From Flavobacteriaceae bacterium (GTDB taxonomy: Bacteria > Bacteroidota > Bacteroidia > Flavobacteriales > Flavobacteriaceae), in contig JAESRX010000008.1 of assembly GCA_016764435.1 (NCBI GenBank), forward strand, positions 30,954 to 94,953: a DNA stretch of 64,000 bases. The letters run 5' to 3'. Below the pieces are notes generated by a model. That model saw nothing but the letters and a program-made list of their open reading frames with translations. It was not told the DNA's origin and searched no databases. Position 1 is the stretch's first letter; every line of letters begins with the position of its first letter. Positions 34,999 through 44,077 of the stretch are shown here, piece by piece. The translations under genes were made by a program, and so were the position numbers.

Positions 34999-37182
34999 TT
35001 ATTTTGAAACCTTTTCTTTTTCCTTGGTACCTAAGTTTTCTTCGATAAATGAAGTCATTTTCTTATATAAATGTAATCTTGTGTTTTTTCCTTTGTAAAT
35101 TCCGTGAGTACGGTCTGGATAAATTGCCATGTCAAAAGGGACATCGGCTGCGATCAACGCATTGGTCAAACGCATGGTGTTTTGAACATGTACATTATCA
35201 TCACCAGAACCATGGACTAATAAAAATTTCCCTTTTAATAAATTTGCATAATTAATTGGTGAATTTTCGTCGTATCCTGCTTGGTTTTCTTGCGGTGTTC
35301 GCATAAAACGCTCGGTGTAAATAGAATCGTAAAAGCGCCAGCTTGTGACAGGAGCTACAGCAATGGCCATTTTGAAAATTTCACTTCCTTTCATCAAGCA
35401 GTTAGTGCTCATGTGTCCTCCAAAACTCCAACCCCAAATTCCTACTTGATTTCCGTCTATATAACTGCGTTTGGCTAATTGTTTGGCTGCCGCTATTTGA
35501 TCTATGGTTTCGTATTTTACTAAGTTTAAATAAGTCACTTTTTTAAAGGCAGCTCCTTTAAATCCGGTTCCTCTACCATCTACACAGACGATGATGTATC
35601 CTTTTTGAGCCAAGTGTTGAAACCAATAATCATTGGAATTATTCCAGCTGTTTGCAACAGATTGAGATCCTGGTCCAGAATACTGAGTCATAAATAGCGG
35701 GTATTTTTTAGACGCATCAAAATCTACAGGCTTTAATATCCATGCATTGAAAGATCCTGCATCCGTAGTAAGTGTGAAGAATTCTTTATTGGATAAGGTA
35801 TATGGTTTTAATTTTTCTTGTAGTTTTTGATTGTTCAATACTTCTTTTAAGAGCGTCCCTTTTCCGTTGTGTAAGGTGTATATTGTAGGGGTGTTCGTGT
35901 CAGAAAAAGTATTGATATAGTAGTGGAGGTTTTTGCTGAATGATGCCTGGTTGGTTCCGGAAGCATTGCTCAATCGTTGCTTGTTTTTTCCGTTCAATTG
36001 TACAGAATAGATTGTCCTGTTGATAGAACCGTCTTCTACCGATTGATAATACAGGGTTTTTGTATCGTCATTAATACCGTAAAAATTAGTCACTTCCCAA
36101 TTCCCTTTAGTCACTTGGTTTTTTAATTTTCCAGTAGCACTATAATGATAAATATGATTAAATCCATCGGTTTCGCTAGTCCAAATAAAACTATTGTCTT
36201 TTAAAAAGGTTAGGTTGTCGTGGATGTCCACATACGCCTTATCGGTTTCGTTTAAAACTACAGTGGCTTTATTGCTCTTCGCATCAATAAAAAATAAGTT
36301 CAAATTATTTTGATGTCTGTTAAGGGTGGTTGCTGCTAAAATATCGGCATCCTTAGTCCATTGGATTCTTGGGATATATTCAAAATCTCCTAAATCAATT
36401 TGAGATGTTTTATTCTTTTTTAGATTGAAAATATGCAAACTTACGAGGGCGTTTTTTTCTCCTGCTTTTGGATATTTAAAGACTTGCTGGCTTGGATATA
36501 AATTAGTTCCTGTAACACTCATAGAGAATGTAGGGACAGCTGATTCGTCAAAACGAATAAAGGCAATGTTTTTACTGTCTGCACTCCAATCAAAAGCACG
36601 TACAAAAGAAAATTCCTCTTCGTAGACCCAATCACAAATACCATTGATAATGACGTTTTTCTGACCGTCGGATGTGATGGAGCTCGTTTTTTTCGTTTCT
36701 AAGTTTTTTATGTAAATGTTATTTCCCTTCGCATACGCTATTTTCTTGCTGTCTGGTGAAAAAGTAGGTTCCTGAATTGGGGTTTCGTCAATTTTAATCA
36801 AACTTTTTGTAGCGAGATCGTATACATAAAAAATACCGATACTTGAATGTCGGTATATTTGTTTTGAGTCTACGCCTAAGATAAGTTTTGTTTCGTCGTT
36901 GTTAAAGGTATAAGTTTCGAAATACGGAATAGCCTTTAGGTTTTTACTGTCTACAAGAGTGGCCACTTTTTTAAGTGTTGCATAACTGTATTTATCTACA
37001 GAAGTACTGCGTGTTTCTCTATCGAAATTAAGCAACGTGTAGAAATTTCCATTCATAGAATTGAGCGAATTCATACGCGTTGTTCTAAAATCTCCATTCC
37101 AAATGTTTTCTAAACTTATATCTTTTTTTTGAGCTGTTGCAATAAAAGAAATTGCAATTAGAAGTGCTGTGATTTTCTTCAT
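34999..37182 (-). CDS. Dipeptidyl-peptidase IV-like S9 protease, secreted
   Basis: The 727-residue protein has a signal peptide (about 1-17, ending FIATAQ), a beta-propeller DPPIV N-terminal domain (about 75-430) and an alpha/beta-hydrolase C-terminal domain. The catalytic Ser is in GIWGWSFGGHMS, Asp in HGSGDDNVH, His in DRTHGIYKG. A Glu pair (WVYEEEF) after the propeller matches the substrate-N-terminus clamp of true dipeptidyl peptidases. It removes X-Pro or similar dipeptides from peptides in the periplasm. It is the first gene of the leftward peptide-use block with three POT-family transporters. Confidence 0.93.
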   Translation of the reverse strand: MKKITALLIAISFIATAQKKDISLENIWNGDFRTTRMNSLNSMNGNFYTLLNFDRETRSTSVDKYSYATLKKVATLVDSKNLKAIPYFETYTFNNDETKLILGVDSKQIYRHSSIGIFYVYDLATKSLIKIDETPIQEPTFSPDSKKIAYAKGNNIYIKNLETKKTSSITSDGQKNVIINGICDWVYEEEFSFVRAFDWSADSKNIAFIRFDESAVPTFSMSVTGTNLYPSQQVFKYPKAGEKNALVSLHIFNLKKNKTSQIDLGDFEYIPRIQWTKDADILAATTLNRHQNNLNLFFIDAKSNKATVVLNETDKAYVDIHDNLTFLKDNSFIWTSETDGFNHIYHYSATGKLKNQVTKGNWEVTNFYGINDDTKTLYYQSVEDGSINRTIYSVQLNGKNKQRLSNASGTNQASFSKNLHYYINTFSDTNTPTIYTLHNGKGTLLKEVLNNQKLQEKLKPYTLSNKEFFTLTTDAGSFNAWILKPVDFDASKKYPLFMTQYSGPGSQSVANSWNNSNDYWFQHLAQKGYIIVCVDGRGTGFKGAAFKKVTYLNLVKYETIDQIAAAKQLAKRSYIDGNQVGIWGWSFGGHMSTNCLMKGSEIFKMAIAVAPVTSWRFYDSIYTERFMRTPQENQAGYDENSPINYANLLKGKFLLVHGSGDDNVHVQNTMRLTNALIAADVPFDMAIYPDRTHGIYKGKNTRLHLYKKMTSFIEENLGTKEKEKVSK

Positions 37183-37297
37183 CTATGGGTGTCCGTTAAC
37201 TGATGCCAAGTTTAAGCAAATTTTAGCACTTTAGTGCTTAGATATATCATTTTTTAACAAAAAAGACGGTATTAATTATTCCTTTGATGGAAAAAAT

Positions 37298-37305
37298 TAC
37301 CTTTG
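37298..37305 (+). promoter_or_regulatory. Candidate -7 box of the HMG-CoA reductase operon
   Basis: TACCTTTG matches TAnnTTTG exactly and ends 23 bases before the ATG at 37329. It lies downstream of the alternative starts at 37284 and 37287 and so argues against them. Confidence 0.55.
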
Positions 37306-37328
37306 TAAATTATAAATACAATAATATA

Positions 37329-38603
37329 ATGCCAAAAACAGTTAGCGGGTTTTCAAAATTCTCAAAAGAAGAGAAATTACAATGGATGTTGAGTTCGTTT
37401 TTTAAGGAGGATGCAAGTGTTGAAAATACATTGAAACAATACTGGAATTCAAATGAGGTTTTACAAGATTTACACGATGATTTTATTGAAAATACATTGA
37501 GTAATTTTTACCTGCCTTTTGCCATTGCTCCTAATTTTAAAATCAATGGGAGAGATTATGCGGTGCCTATGGTTACTGAAGAAAGTTCTGTAGTGGCAGC
37601 GGCTTCTCTAGTGGCAAAGTTTTGGAGTACCAGAGGAGGGTTTAAGGCGTCGGTTATAGCGAGTGAAAAAATAGGACAGGTGCATTTTATGTATGCAGGA
37701 GATGCGACTGAACTCCGTGACTATTTTGAGAAGAAAAAAAGTGATTTATATAAGGTTACCGAAGGAATTACTAAAAATATGCGTAAGCGTGGAGGCGGGA
37801 TTTTAGAAATTGAATTGCGGGATAAAACAACGGAATTAGCGAATTATTATCAATTGCATATTACCTTTGAAACGAAGGATAGTATGGGGGCAAATTTCAT
37901 CAATTCTTGTTTAGAAGCAATTGCGAATGAATTTGAAAATGAGACCATTTCGGTAGTGATGAGTATTCTTTCTAATTATGTGCCTAATTGCTTGGTGCGT
38001 GCAGAGGTTAGTTGCCCTGTAAGTGATTTATATGTCGAAAATTCGGTGGAGTTTGCTCAGAAATTTAAACAGGCAATTCAAATTGCGAACATTGAACCTC
38101 ACCGTGCGGTAACGCATAATAAAGGAGTGATGAACGGAGTAGATGCCGTTATTTTGGCCACAGGGAACGATTTTAGAGCGATTGAAAGTGGTGCACATGC
38201 GTATGCTGCAAAATCGGGTTCGTATAAAAGTTTGACGCATTGTGAGATAAAAGATGAGGTGTTTAGGTTTTGGATAGAAATTCCTTTGGCAGTAGGAACT
38301 GTAGGAGGCTTAACAGGATTACATCCCTTGTCTAAACTCAGTTTACAGTTATTAGGAAGTCCTTCTGCGCACGAGTTAATGATGATTGTAGCAGTGGCAG
38401 GATTGGCGCAAAACTTTGCCGCTTTAAGAGCCTTAACAACTACCGGGATTCAAAAAGGACATATGAAAATGCACTTGACAAATATAATCAAACAATTAGG
38501 TGCAAGCTCCGAAGAGAAACAATTTTTAATCTCCTATTTTGAGAATAAAACAGTGACACATAATGCTGTAGTTGAAGCCTACGAAAACATGACGAAAGTC
38601 TAA
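37329..38603 (+). CDS. mvaA: Hydroxymethylglutaryl-CoA reductase, class II
   Basis: The 424-residue protein converts HMG-CoA to mevalonate with NAD(P)H, the committed step of the mevalonate pathway. Class II landmarks are the catalytic Glu in VTEESSVVAAAS, the DSMGANFIN cofactor loop, and GTVGGLTGLHPLSKLSL followed by VAVAGLAQNFAALRAL. The start at 37329 (MPKTVSGFSKFS) is preferred because of the promoter box at 37298. It heads a rightward operon with a GHMP kinase and an HI0933-type flavoprotein, ended by the terminator at 40862-40894. Confidence 0.94.
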   Translation: MPKTVSGFSKFSKEEKLQWMLSSFFKEDASVENTLKQYWNSNEVLQDLHDDFIENTLSNFYLPFAIAPNFKINGRDYAVPMVTEESSVVAAASLVAKFWSTRGGFKASVIASEKIGQVHFMYAGDATELRDYFEKKKSDLYKVTEGITKNMRKRGGGILEIELRDKTTELANYYQLHITFETKDSMGANFINSCLEAIANEFENETISVVMSILSNYVPNCLVRAEVSCPVSDLYVENSVEFAQKFKQAIQIANIEPHRAVTHNKGVMNGVDAVILATGNDFRAIESGAHAYAAKSGSYKSLTHCEIKDEVFRFWIEIPLAVGTVGGLTGLHPLSKLSLQLLGSPSAHELMMIVAVAGLAQNFAALRALTTTGIQKGHMKMHLTNIIKQLGASSEEKQFLISYFENKTVTHNAVVEAYENMTKV

Positions 38604-38623
38604 ATTAACAGTAAAATCCCTTT

Positions 38624-39568
38624 ATGTTGGAAAGATATTATAGCCATGGAAAATTATTACTGACTGGTGAATATGTGGTGTTGGATGGTGCAAAAGCATT
38701 GGCTTTACCTACACTTTTTGGTCAGGATTTAACAATTCAAAAACTAAAAGAACCTGTATTATTATGGGAAAGTTACGACCATCAAGGGAATTGTTGGTTA
38801 AAAGCAACCTTCGAATTGCCAAAACTACGTATTGTCTCTGCAGATTTTGAATCTGAAGAAGATGATGGGAAGGATACTTTAGCAGAGAAATTATGGGAAA
38901 TCCTAACAGTTGCAAGGCAGTTAAATCCCGATTTTTTAATGGAGGCACAAGGGGTTTTGGTGAAGACGACTTTAGAGTTTTCGAAAGATTGGGGCTTAGG
39001 GAGTTCTTCTACATTGATAAATAATGTTGCAGATTGGGCGCAGGTCAGCCCTTTTGAATTGTTAGAAAACACCTTTGGAGGGAGTGGCTATGATATTGCG
39101 AGTGCTCAAAATGATACGGCGATTGTTTACAAAAGAAATGGGAGTGATCCGATAGTTGAAACGGTGGATTTTAACCCTACCTTCCAAGACAACTTGTTTT
39201 TTGTACATTTAAACGTAAAACAAAATAGCAGGGCGGGGATTCGAAGGTATCAACAGTATAAAGAAGGCGCGTTGATTCAGGTTTTTCAAGAGATTAATGC
39301 GATTACAAAAGCGATGATTTCTGTAAATAAACTGGATGATTTTGAGAGATTATTAAAAGAACACGAAGCCATCATAGGTCAAGTGATAAACAATAAACCA
39401 GTTCAAGAATTGCTGTTTAGTGATTATTTTGGACAAACAAAAAGCTTGGGTGCATGGGGTGGTGATTTTATCATTGCTACCGGTAATGAAAAAACCCCTG
39501 CTTATTTTAAAAATAAAGGATTTGAAACAGTGGTGTCGTATAAAGATATGATACTTAAAAATAGATAG
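38624..39568 (+). CDS. GHMP kinase, GYDIA type (candidate phosphomevalonate kinase)
   Basis: This 314-residue GHMP-superfamily protein has HGKLLLTGEYVVLDGAKALALP at the N-terminus, the phosphate loop WGLGSSSTL around residues 125-133, and the GSGYDIASAQ motif that names the Bacteroidota GYDIA family. The gene lies 20 bp after HMG-CoA reductase, and the window also has mevalonate kinase and diphosphomevalonate decarboxylase. The missing step, phosphorylation of phosphomevalonate, is therefore its most likely job. That assignment is inferred from neighbours and from elimination. The C-terminal ATP-lid motif is weak. Confidence 0.8.
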   Translation: MLERYYSHGKLLLTGEYVVLDGAKALALPTLFGQDLTIQKLKEPVLLWESYDHQGNCWLKATFELPKLRIVSADFESEEDDGKDTLAEKLWEILTVARQLNPDFLMEAQGVLVKTTLEFSKDWGLGSSSTLINNVADWAQVSPFELLENTFGGSGYDIASAQNDTAIVYKRNGSDPIVETVDFNPTFQDNLFFVHLNVKQNSRAGIRRYQQYKEGALIQVFQEINAITKAMISVNKLDDFERLLKEHEAIIGQVINNKPVQELLFSDYFGQTKSLGAWGGDFIIATGNEKTPAYFKNKGFETVVSYKDMILKNR

Positions 39569-39578
39569 TTTAGGAAGT

Positions 39579-40805
39579 ATGAAGAAATTTGTTATTATTG
39601 GAGGAGGAGCAGCAGGGTTTTTTGCAGCAATTAATGCGGCAGAATTAAACCCAGACTTGGACATCACTATTTTGGAAGCAAGCGGACACGTTTTACAAAA
39701 AGTAAAAGTATCTGGAGGAGGAAGATGTAATGTAACCAATGCTTGTTTTGAACCGAAAGAGTTGATTAAGTTTTATCCACGTGGAGCTAAGGAGTTATTA
39801 GGTCCCTTTCATCAGTTTATGACAGGAGATACAATGGAGTGGTTCGATACTCATGGAGTGCCTATGAAAATTGAGGCTGATAATCGTGTTTTTCCCGAAG
39901 CGAATACATCACAAGCCATTATCGATTGTTTTTTACAACAAGTAGAAAAACATAAAATTAAGGTGTTAAAAAAACACCGTGTACAGGGAGTTTCTAAAAA
40001 TGGAACTGCTTTTAAAATAAAAACATCAGAACAGTGTTTTGAGGCTGATTATTTAATGATTGCCACTGGGAGTACTCCTAAAATGTGGGATATCGTGGGG
40101 GATTTAGGACATCATATTGTGAATCCTGTACCTTCATTATTTACCTTCAATGTTCAACATCGTTTGTTAGAAGGGATTCCAGGATTATCTGTGCCTTATG
40201 CTACAGTAAAAGTATTGGGTCAAAAATTGGAAGCATCAGGACCTTTGTTAATTACTCATTGGGGCTTAAGTGGTCCTGCTGTGTTAAAATTATCAGCCTG
40301 GGGAGCGAGAAGCTTAGAGGAACAACAATATCAATTTGATATAGAGGTAAACTGGATTTCTAAACGTAAAGAACATGTGATGGAAACCTTAAAAAGATTA
40401 AAGAAAACACAACCAAAGAAGCAAGTAAGCATTCGCTCAGCATTTGAAGATGTAGCTAAGCGTTTATGGGTGAAAATAGTGCTCACAGCAAATATTCCAG
40501 ACCAATGCCAATGGGCACAATTGAGTCATAAGGAATTAGAATCCTTAACACAACAATTAACCGCTTGTAAATTACGTGTGAATGGAAAAAGCACCTTTAA
40601 AGAAGAATTTGTTACCGCAGGAGGAATTGACTTAAAAGAAATAAACTTCAAACGTTTTGAAAGCAGAAAACATGAAAACTTGTTTTTTGCAGGGGAAATA
40701 TTAAATATTGATGCCATTACAGGAGGGTTTAATTTCCAAAATGCATGGACTGGAGGGTGGCTAGTTGCTCAATCCGTAGCTTCGGATTCACTCAGTCAAG
40801 GCTAA
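39579..40805 (+). CDS. NAD(P)/FAD-dependent oxidoreductase, HI0933/YhiN family
   Basis: The 408-residue flavoprotein opens with a Rossmann dinucleotide motif (IGGGAAGFFAAINAAE, residues 6-21). KVKVSGGGRCNVTNA and the C-terminal FAEILNIDAITGGFNFQNAWTGGW-type segment (here AGEILNIDAITGG) are diagnostic of the HI0933 family. The physiological reaction is not established for most members; some reduce bile-acid-like or quinone substrates. It starts 10 bp after the GHMP kinase, in the same operon, without a known link to isoprenoid synthesis. Confidence 0.9.
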   Translation: MKKFVIIGGGAAGFFAAINAAELNPDLDITILEASGHVLQKVKVSGGGRCNVTNACFEPKELIKFYPRGAKELLGPFHQFMTGDTMEWFDTHGVPMKIEADNRVFPEANTSQAIIDCFLQQVEKHKIKVLKKHRVQGVSKNGTAFKIKTSEQCFEADYLMIATGSTPKMWDIVGDLGHHIVNPVPSLFTFNVQHRLLEGIPGLSVPYATVKVLGQKLEASGPLLITHWGLSGPAVLKLSAWGARSLEEQQYQFDIEVNWISKRKEHVMETLKRLKKTQPKKQVSIRSAFEDVAKRLWVKIVLTANIPDQCQWAQLSHKELESLTQQLTACKLRVNGKSTFKEEFVTAGGIDLKEINFKRFESRKHENLFFAGEILNIDAITGGFNFQNAWTGGWLVAQSVASDSLSQG

Positions 40806-40861
40806 TTGGAAGTCGGTATGAAGGAAGAGTAAAGCATAGAAAAGAAAGATATAGAAAAGAG

Positions 40862-40894
40862 AAAACAGCATCCGTTTAAATGGCATGCTGTTTT
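40862..40894 (+). terminator. Terminator of the HMG-CoA reductase operon
   Basis: AAAACAGCAT (40862-40871) pairs with ATGCTGTTTT (40885-40894), with a 13-base interior, followed by more T residues to 40898. It lies 57 bp after the flavoprotein stop. Confidence 0.88.
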
Positions 40895-41056
40895 TTTTGT
40901 CTTAAAAATTAAATTTGACTTTTAGATGTTTTCTAAAGGATGTAGCATTAGAAACGCTTGATACTTAAAACGTACCACTGTTTTAACAGGTCATTGTAGC
41001 TCTTTATATTTCTGAAATGTATCCCTTTGAATTGGTGTCTATAGGCGACAGCGTAT

Positions 41057-41662
41057 TTACTTTCCTACATATACTAACAAAGCGCCCTCTCTAAACGATA
41101 TTTCGATGGTGTCTTCTATCGCGGTGTTTCGAGTACCTATGCGTTGTCCAAATGTAAGAGACTCCTTATTTAAAGGGTATAAAAGTCCTTTAGTTATAAT
41201 TTCTGTAGCAGAGGGAAAGGGGATTAAAGACACTATTTTTCCTTTAACATCTCTTTTTTTAAATGTTTTTTCAATAAATGTATAGCAACCATAATCATCA
41301 AAAAACTGAAGATTAATGCGGTCTTTCCATTGTAAAGCAGTGCTGATATTTCCTAGAAAATGATCTTGTTCCTCGCCACTTGCACCGTATACATCTATGT
41401 TAGTATAGCCTCTTTCTGTTAAGATAGTTAATGTTTTATGGAAATCGGCAAAATTTTGATCTTCCGTATTGATGGTTTCTATGTGTGTAGGAATGTTATC
41501 TATAGAATCAAAATCTCCAGTAATAAGATCCGGTTCTATCTTGCATTTTACAAAATGATTATAAGCACCATCCACGGCACAAACGATTTTGTAGTTTTTT
41601 AAGTTTGGGAATTGAGAAGGAGGAGTTCCGTTTAGAAGAATAAAAGCTGTAGTTGATTCCAT
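41057..41662 (-). CDS. Thiamine pyrophosphokinase
   Basis: The 201-residue protein shows the two family motifs: AVDGAYNH with Asp31, and LITGDFDSI (GDFDS at 49-53) followed by TEDQNFADFHKTL. It transfers pyrophosphate from ATP to thiamine to give thiamine diphosphate in the cytoplasm. The C-terminal thiamine-binding domain ends in REGALLVYV, also usual. It is a single gene with a hairpin at 41725-41755 separating it from the upstream cupin gene. Confidence 0.92.
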   Translation of the reverse strand: MESTTAFILLNGTPPSQFPNLKNYKIVCAVDGAYNHFVKCKIEPDLITGDFDSIDNIPTHIETINTEDQNFADFHKTLTILTERGYTNIDVYGASGEEQDHFLGNISTALQWKDRINLQFFDDYGCYTFIEKTFKKRDVKGKIVSLIPFPSATEIITKGLLYPLNKESLTFGQRIGTRNTAIEDTIEISFREGALLVYVGK

Positions 41663-41724
41663 GAGGTAAAAGTAACTAAAATTTAAATTCGAAAGTGTTT
41701 TTTAAAATGAGATTATAAAAAAAT

Positions 41725-41755
41725 AAAAAGCCTTCCAAATTAATGAAAGGCTTTT
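41725..41755 (-). terminator. Terminator of the cupin gene
   Basis: AAAAGCCTT (41726-41734) pairs with AAGGCTTTT (41747-41755) across 12 bases. On the minus strand the stem is followed by a T-rich run. Confidence 0.85.
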
Positions 41756-41782
41756 AGAGGAATTAAAAAAATGTTGAAAATA

Positions 41783-42124
41783 TTATTTTGAAGCAACATC
41801 TTTTACACGGTTTACGGTATCTAATTTAGACAATGTAAGTCTAACGATACTATCGCTTGTTGCGAGTAAATCATGTGCAATATTAGCGTCTAAAGCGAGG
41901 ATGTCTCCTTTTACAAGGTGTAATACTTCACCTAATACACCAAAGTCCATGGTACCTTCAAACATTTCAACGGTTATAGGGAATTTAGTTTTGTGTTCTT
42001 TCATTTCTTGTCCTGCTTTCATCACTACACGAACTTCCTTAGAAGTATCAGTATCTAATAATGCAGTAATCACAGGTTTATTATCGTCGTATCTTAAGTC
42101 TTTTAATAAAGATGTTGTTTTCAT
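41783..42124 (-). CDS. Small cupin-domain protein
   Basis: This is a 113-residue single-domain protein with a cupin-like beta-barrel pattern (AGQEMKEHKTKFPITVEMFEGTMDFG then VKGDILALDANIAHDLLATSDSIVRLTL). The first cupin motif keeps one His (EHKT) and the second has AHDL, so a metal site is possible but incomplete. The function is unknown; similar small cupins in Bacteroidota are often sensors or stress proteins. The internal ATG at 42124 is chosen because a TATATTTG box ends 19 bases upstream of it. Confidence 0.75.
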   Translation of the reverse strand: MKTTSLLKDLRYDDNKPVITALLDTDTSKEVRVVMKAGQEMKEHKTKFPITVEMFEGTMDFGVLGEVLHLVKGDILALDANIAHDLLATSDSIVRLTLSKLDTVNRVKDVASK

Positions 42125-42142
42125 ATCATGTAGTTTAAGAAG

Positions 42143-42150
42143 CAAATATA
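42143..42150 (-). promoter_or_regulatory. Candidate -7 box of the cupin gene
   Basis: On the minus strand this reads TATATTTG, an exact match to TAnnTTTG, 19 bases upstream of the ATG at 42124. It sits about 60 bp from the divergent mvaD promoter box, which has the identical sequence. Confidence 0.55.
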
Positions 42151-42210
42151 GTACTATTTGGCTAGTAAAAGACGAATTAGTCTTTTATTTTTAATTGTAT
42201 AAAATCCGTG

Positions 42211-42218
42211 TATATTTG
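42211..42218 (+). promoter_or_regulatory. Candidate -7 box of the mvaD gene
   Basis: TATATTTG matches TAnnTTTG exactly and ends 16 bases before the ATG at 42235, which supports that start over the one at 42208. Confidence 0.6.
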
Positions 42219-42234
42219 CGGAAACAATTTGAGC

Positions 42235-43356
42235 ATGACGGAAACTAATTTTATCCCAGAGAATTTAAGTAATATTCAAGAAAAAGGCGCGTGTACTTGG
42301 AAGTCTCCGAGTAATATAGCGTTGGTAAAATACTGGGGTAAAAGCGATCCGCAACTCCCTAAAAATCCTTCCATTAGCTTTACCTTGGATGCCTGTCATA
42401 CGATTACGACCTTGAAATTTCAGGAAAAGAAAGTTCAGGATCAGCAATTTAGTTTTGATGTTTTTTTCGAAGGAAAGAAAAAAGAAGCTTTTAAACCTAA
42501 GATTGTAAGCTTTTTTGAGCGTATAGAAGTGTACATGCCTTTTCTAAAGGAATATCATTTTGAAATTCACTCGGAAAATTCGTTTCCACACAGTAGTGGA
42601 ATCGCTTCTTCTGCCAGTGGGTTGAGTGCGATCGCCTTGTGCTTAATGAGCATGGAGAAATTAATGAATCCTTCTATGGAACAAGCTTATTTTAATCAAA
42701 AGGCCTCTTTTTTAGCGCGTTTGGGCTCAGGGAGTGCGGCTAGAAGTATTGAGGGAGAATTAGTGGTGTGGGGAGTGCATCCAGAAGTTGTAGGAAGCTC
42801 TGATTTGTACGGAGTGACGTTAGAACAAGACGTTCATCCTGTTTTTAAGAAGTATCAGGATACTATTTTATTAGTAGATAAAGGAGAAAAAGTAGTCTCT
42901 AGTACGGTAGGACATCAGTTAATGCATCAACATCCATTTGCGAAACAACGTTTTGAACAGGCGCGTCAGAATTTAGCAGTGATGTTAACCGTGTTAAAAA
43001 ATGGAGATTTAGACAGGTTTGTCGAAATTGTAGAAAGTGAAGCTTTGACTTTACACGCCATGATGATGACAAGCATGCCGTATTTTATATTGATGAAACC
43101 AAATACCTTAGAAATCATTCAGAAAATAGGGGCCTTTAGAGCACGGACCCAATTACATGTGTGCTTTACCCTAGATGCGGGAGCTAACGTACATGTTTTG
43201 TATCCAGCAAATGAGAAAAAAGAAGTGTTGGAATTTATTGAGAATGAGCTAGTTGTCTTTTGTCAAAAAAATCATTATATTTGTGATAGCGCAGGAAATG
43301 GTGCGAAACTTCTGAATGAAGACGCTCTAAATGCAACAAAATTAGAAAAACAATAA
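42235..43356 (+). CDS. mvaD: Diphosphomevalonate decarboxylase
   Basis: A 373-residue GHMP-family enzyme that converts mevalonate 5-diphosphate to isopentenyl diphosphate with ATP. The diagnostic N-terminal motif SPSNIALVKYWGK is at residues 24-36. The phosphate loop is FPHSSGIASSASGLSAIA, and LGSGSAARSIEGELVVWG is the family's conserved substrate-binding segment. The length is slightly above that of short bacterial forms because of the N-terminal 20 residues. The gene has its own promoter and stands between the cupin and MORN-like genes. Confidence 0.95.
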   Translation: MTETNFIPENLSNIQEKGACTWKSPSNIALVKYWGKSDPQLPKNPSISFTLDACHTITTLKFQEKKVQDQQFSFDVFFEGKKKEAFKPKIVSFFERIEVYMPFLKEYHFEIHSENSFPHSSGIASSASGLSAIALCLMSMEKLMNPSMEQAYFNQKASFLARLGSGSAARSIEGELVVWGVHPEVVGSSDLYGVTLEQDVHPVFKKYQDTILLVDKGEKVVSSTVGHQLMHQHPFAKQRFEQARQNLAVMLTVLKNGDLDRFVEIVESEALTLHAMMMTSMPYFILMKPNTLEIIQKIGAFRARTQLHVCFTLDAGANVHVLYPANEKKEVLEFIENELVVFCQKNHYICDSAGNGAKLLNEDALNATKLEKQ

Positions 43357-43437
43357 TTATTTTCATAGATATAAATAGTCGGTTACATACATAGTTTGAG
43401 GATAGTTATTTGTAATATTAACCTAAAATTTTATGAT

Positions 43438-44007
43438 ATGATGATGCGAAAATTATTACTTGTACTAACTACTTTTCTAATGGTAAATGGGCTCTTTGCC
43501 CAAGGAGATACGATTTGGTTCGATTCTAATTGGAATACCACAGATGAAGAAAATGCCACGTATTACAGACCTATCCCTGAAAAGATGTCAGATGGATATT
43601 GGTTGGTCGATTATTTTAATTCGGGCGCTGTCCAAATGGAAGGTTTGTCTAAAGAATTGGAAAAAGAAGTGTTTGAAGGTGAAATCAAATGGTATTTTGA
43701 GAATGGAAAAATACAGCAGACTATTTTTTATTCAGAAGGTGTTTTAAACGGGACACGGAAAATGTATTACAAATCAGGGAGGCTTAAAAATCAGCGTTAT
43801 TATGTGATGGGGGTGCTAAAAGGAGATTATATTGAGTTTTATGATTCTGGAGCCAAATTAGAAGTAGGGGCGTATGTAAATGGAGAAAAGAGCGGTAAAT
43901 GGAGGGTGTTTTACGAAGATGGAGAAGTGAAAGCATCAGGAATGTATGAGGGAGGAAAAAAGATAGGAGAGTGGATACAGTTTTATTATGAGGGTTCTTA
44001 TGAATAA
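43438..44007 (+). CDS. Secreted MORN-like repeat protein (YwqK type)
   Basis: About 189 residues with a signal peptide (RKLLLVLTTFLMVNGLFA). From about residue 85 there are at least four MORN-variant repeats of about 22 residues: GEIKWYFENGKI, GTRKMYYKSGRLK, GDYIEFYDSGAKLE and GKWRVFYEDGEVK. Such proteins, sometimes called toxin-antitoxin YwqK-like, are common in Bacteroidota; the function is unknown. The start is one of three consecutive ATG codons (43438, 43441, 43444); the longer frame from a TTG at 43396 lacks sense as a signal peptide. It lies between two mevalonate-pathway genes without an evident link. Confidence 0.8.
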   Translation: MMMRKLLLVLTTFLMVNGLFAQGDTIWFDSNWNTTDEENATYYRPIPEKMSDGYWLVDYFNSGAVQMEGLSKELEKEVFEGEIKWYFENGKIQQTIFYSEGVLNGTRKMYYKSGRLKNQRYYVMGVLKGDYIEFYDSGAKLEVGAYVNGEKSGKWRVFYEDGEVKASGMYEGGKKIGEWIQFYYEGSYE

Positions 44008-44046
44008 GTAATTAGGGTCCTGCAATTTTATATTATTATAAAAGAG

Positions 44047-44054
44047 TATCTTTG
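44047..44054 (+). promoter_or_regulatory. Candidate -7 box of the mevalonate kinase gene
   Basis: TATCTTTG matches TAnnTTTG exactly and ends 23 bases before the ATG at 44078, favouring that start over the TTG at 44054. Confidence 0.55.
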
Positions 44055-44077
44055 TGTTGCTTAAGCTTGAAAATGAA

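Noticed and set aside
37225..37238. AGCACT-TT-AGTGCT resembling a CIRCE heat-shock operator
   Set aside because: CIRCE needs TTAGCACTC-N9-GAGTGCTAA. The spacer here is 2 bases, and the neighbours are not chaperone genes. It is kept only as a short inverted repeat.
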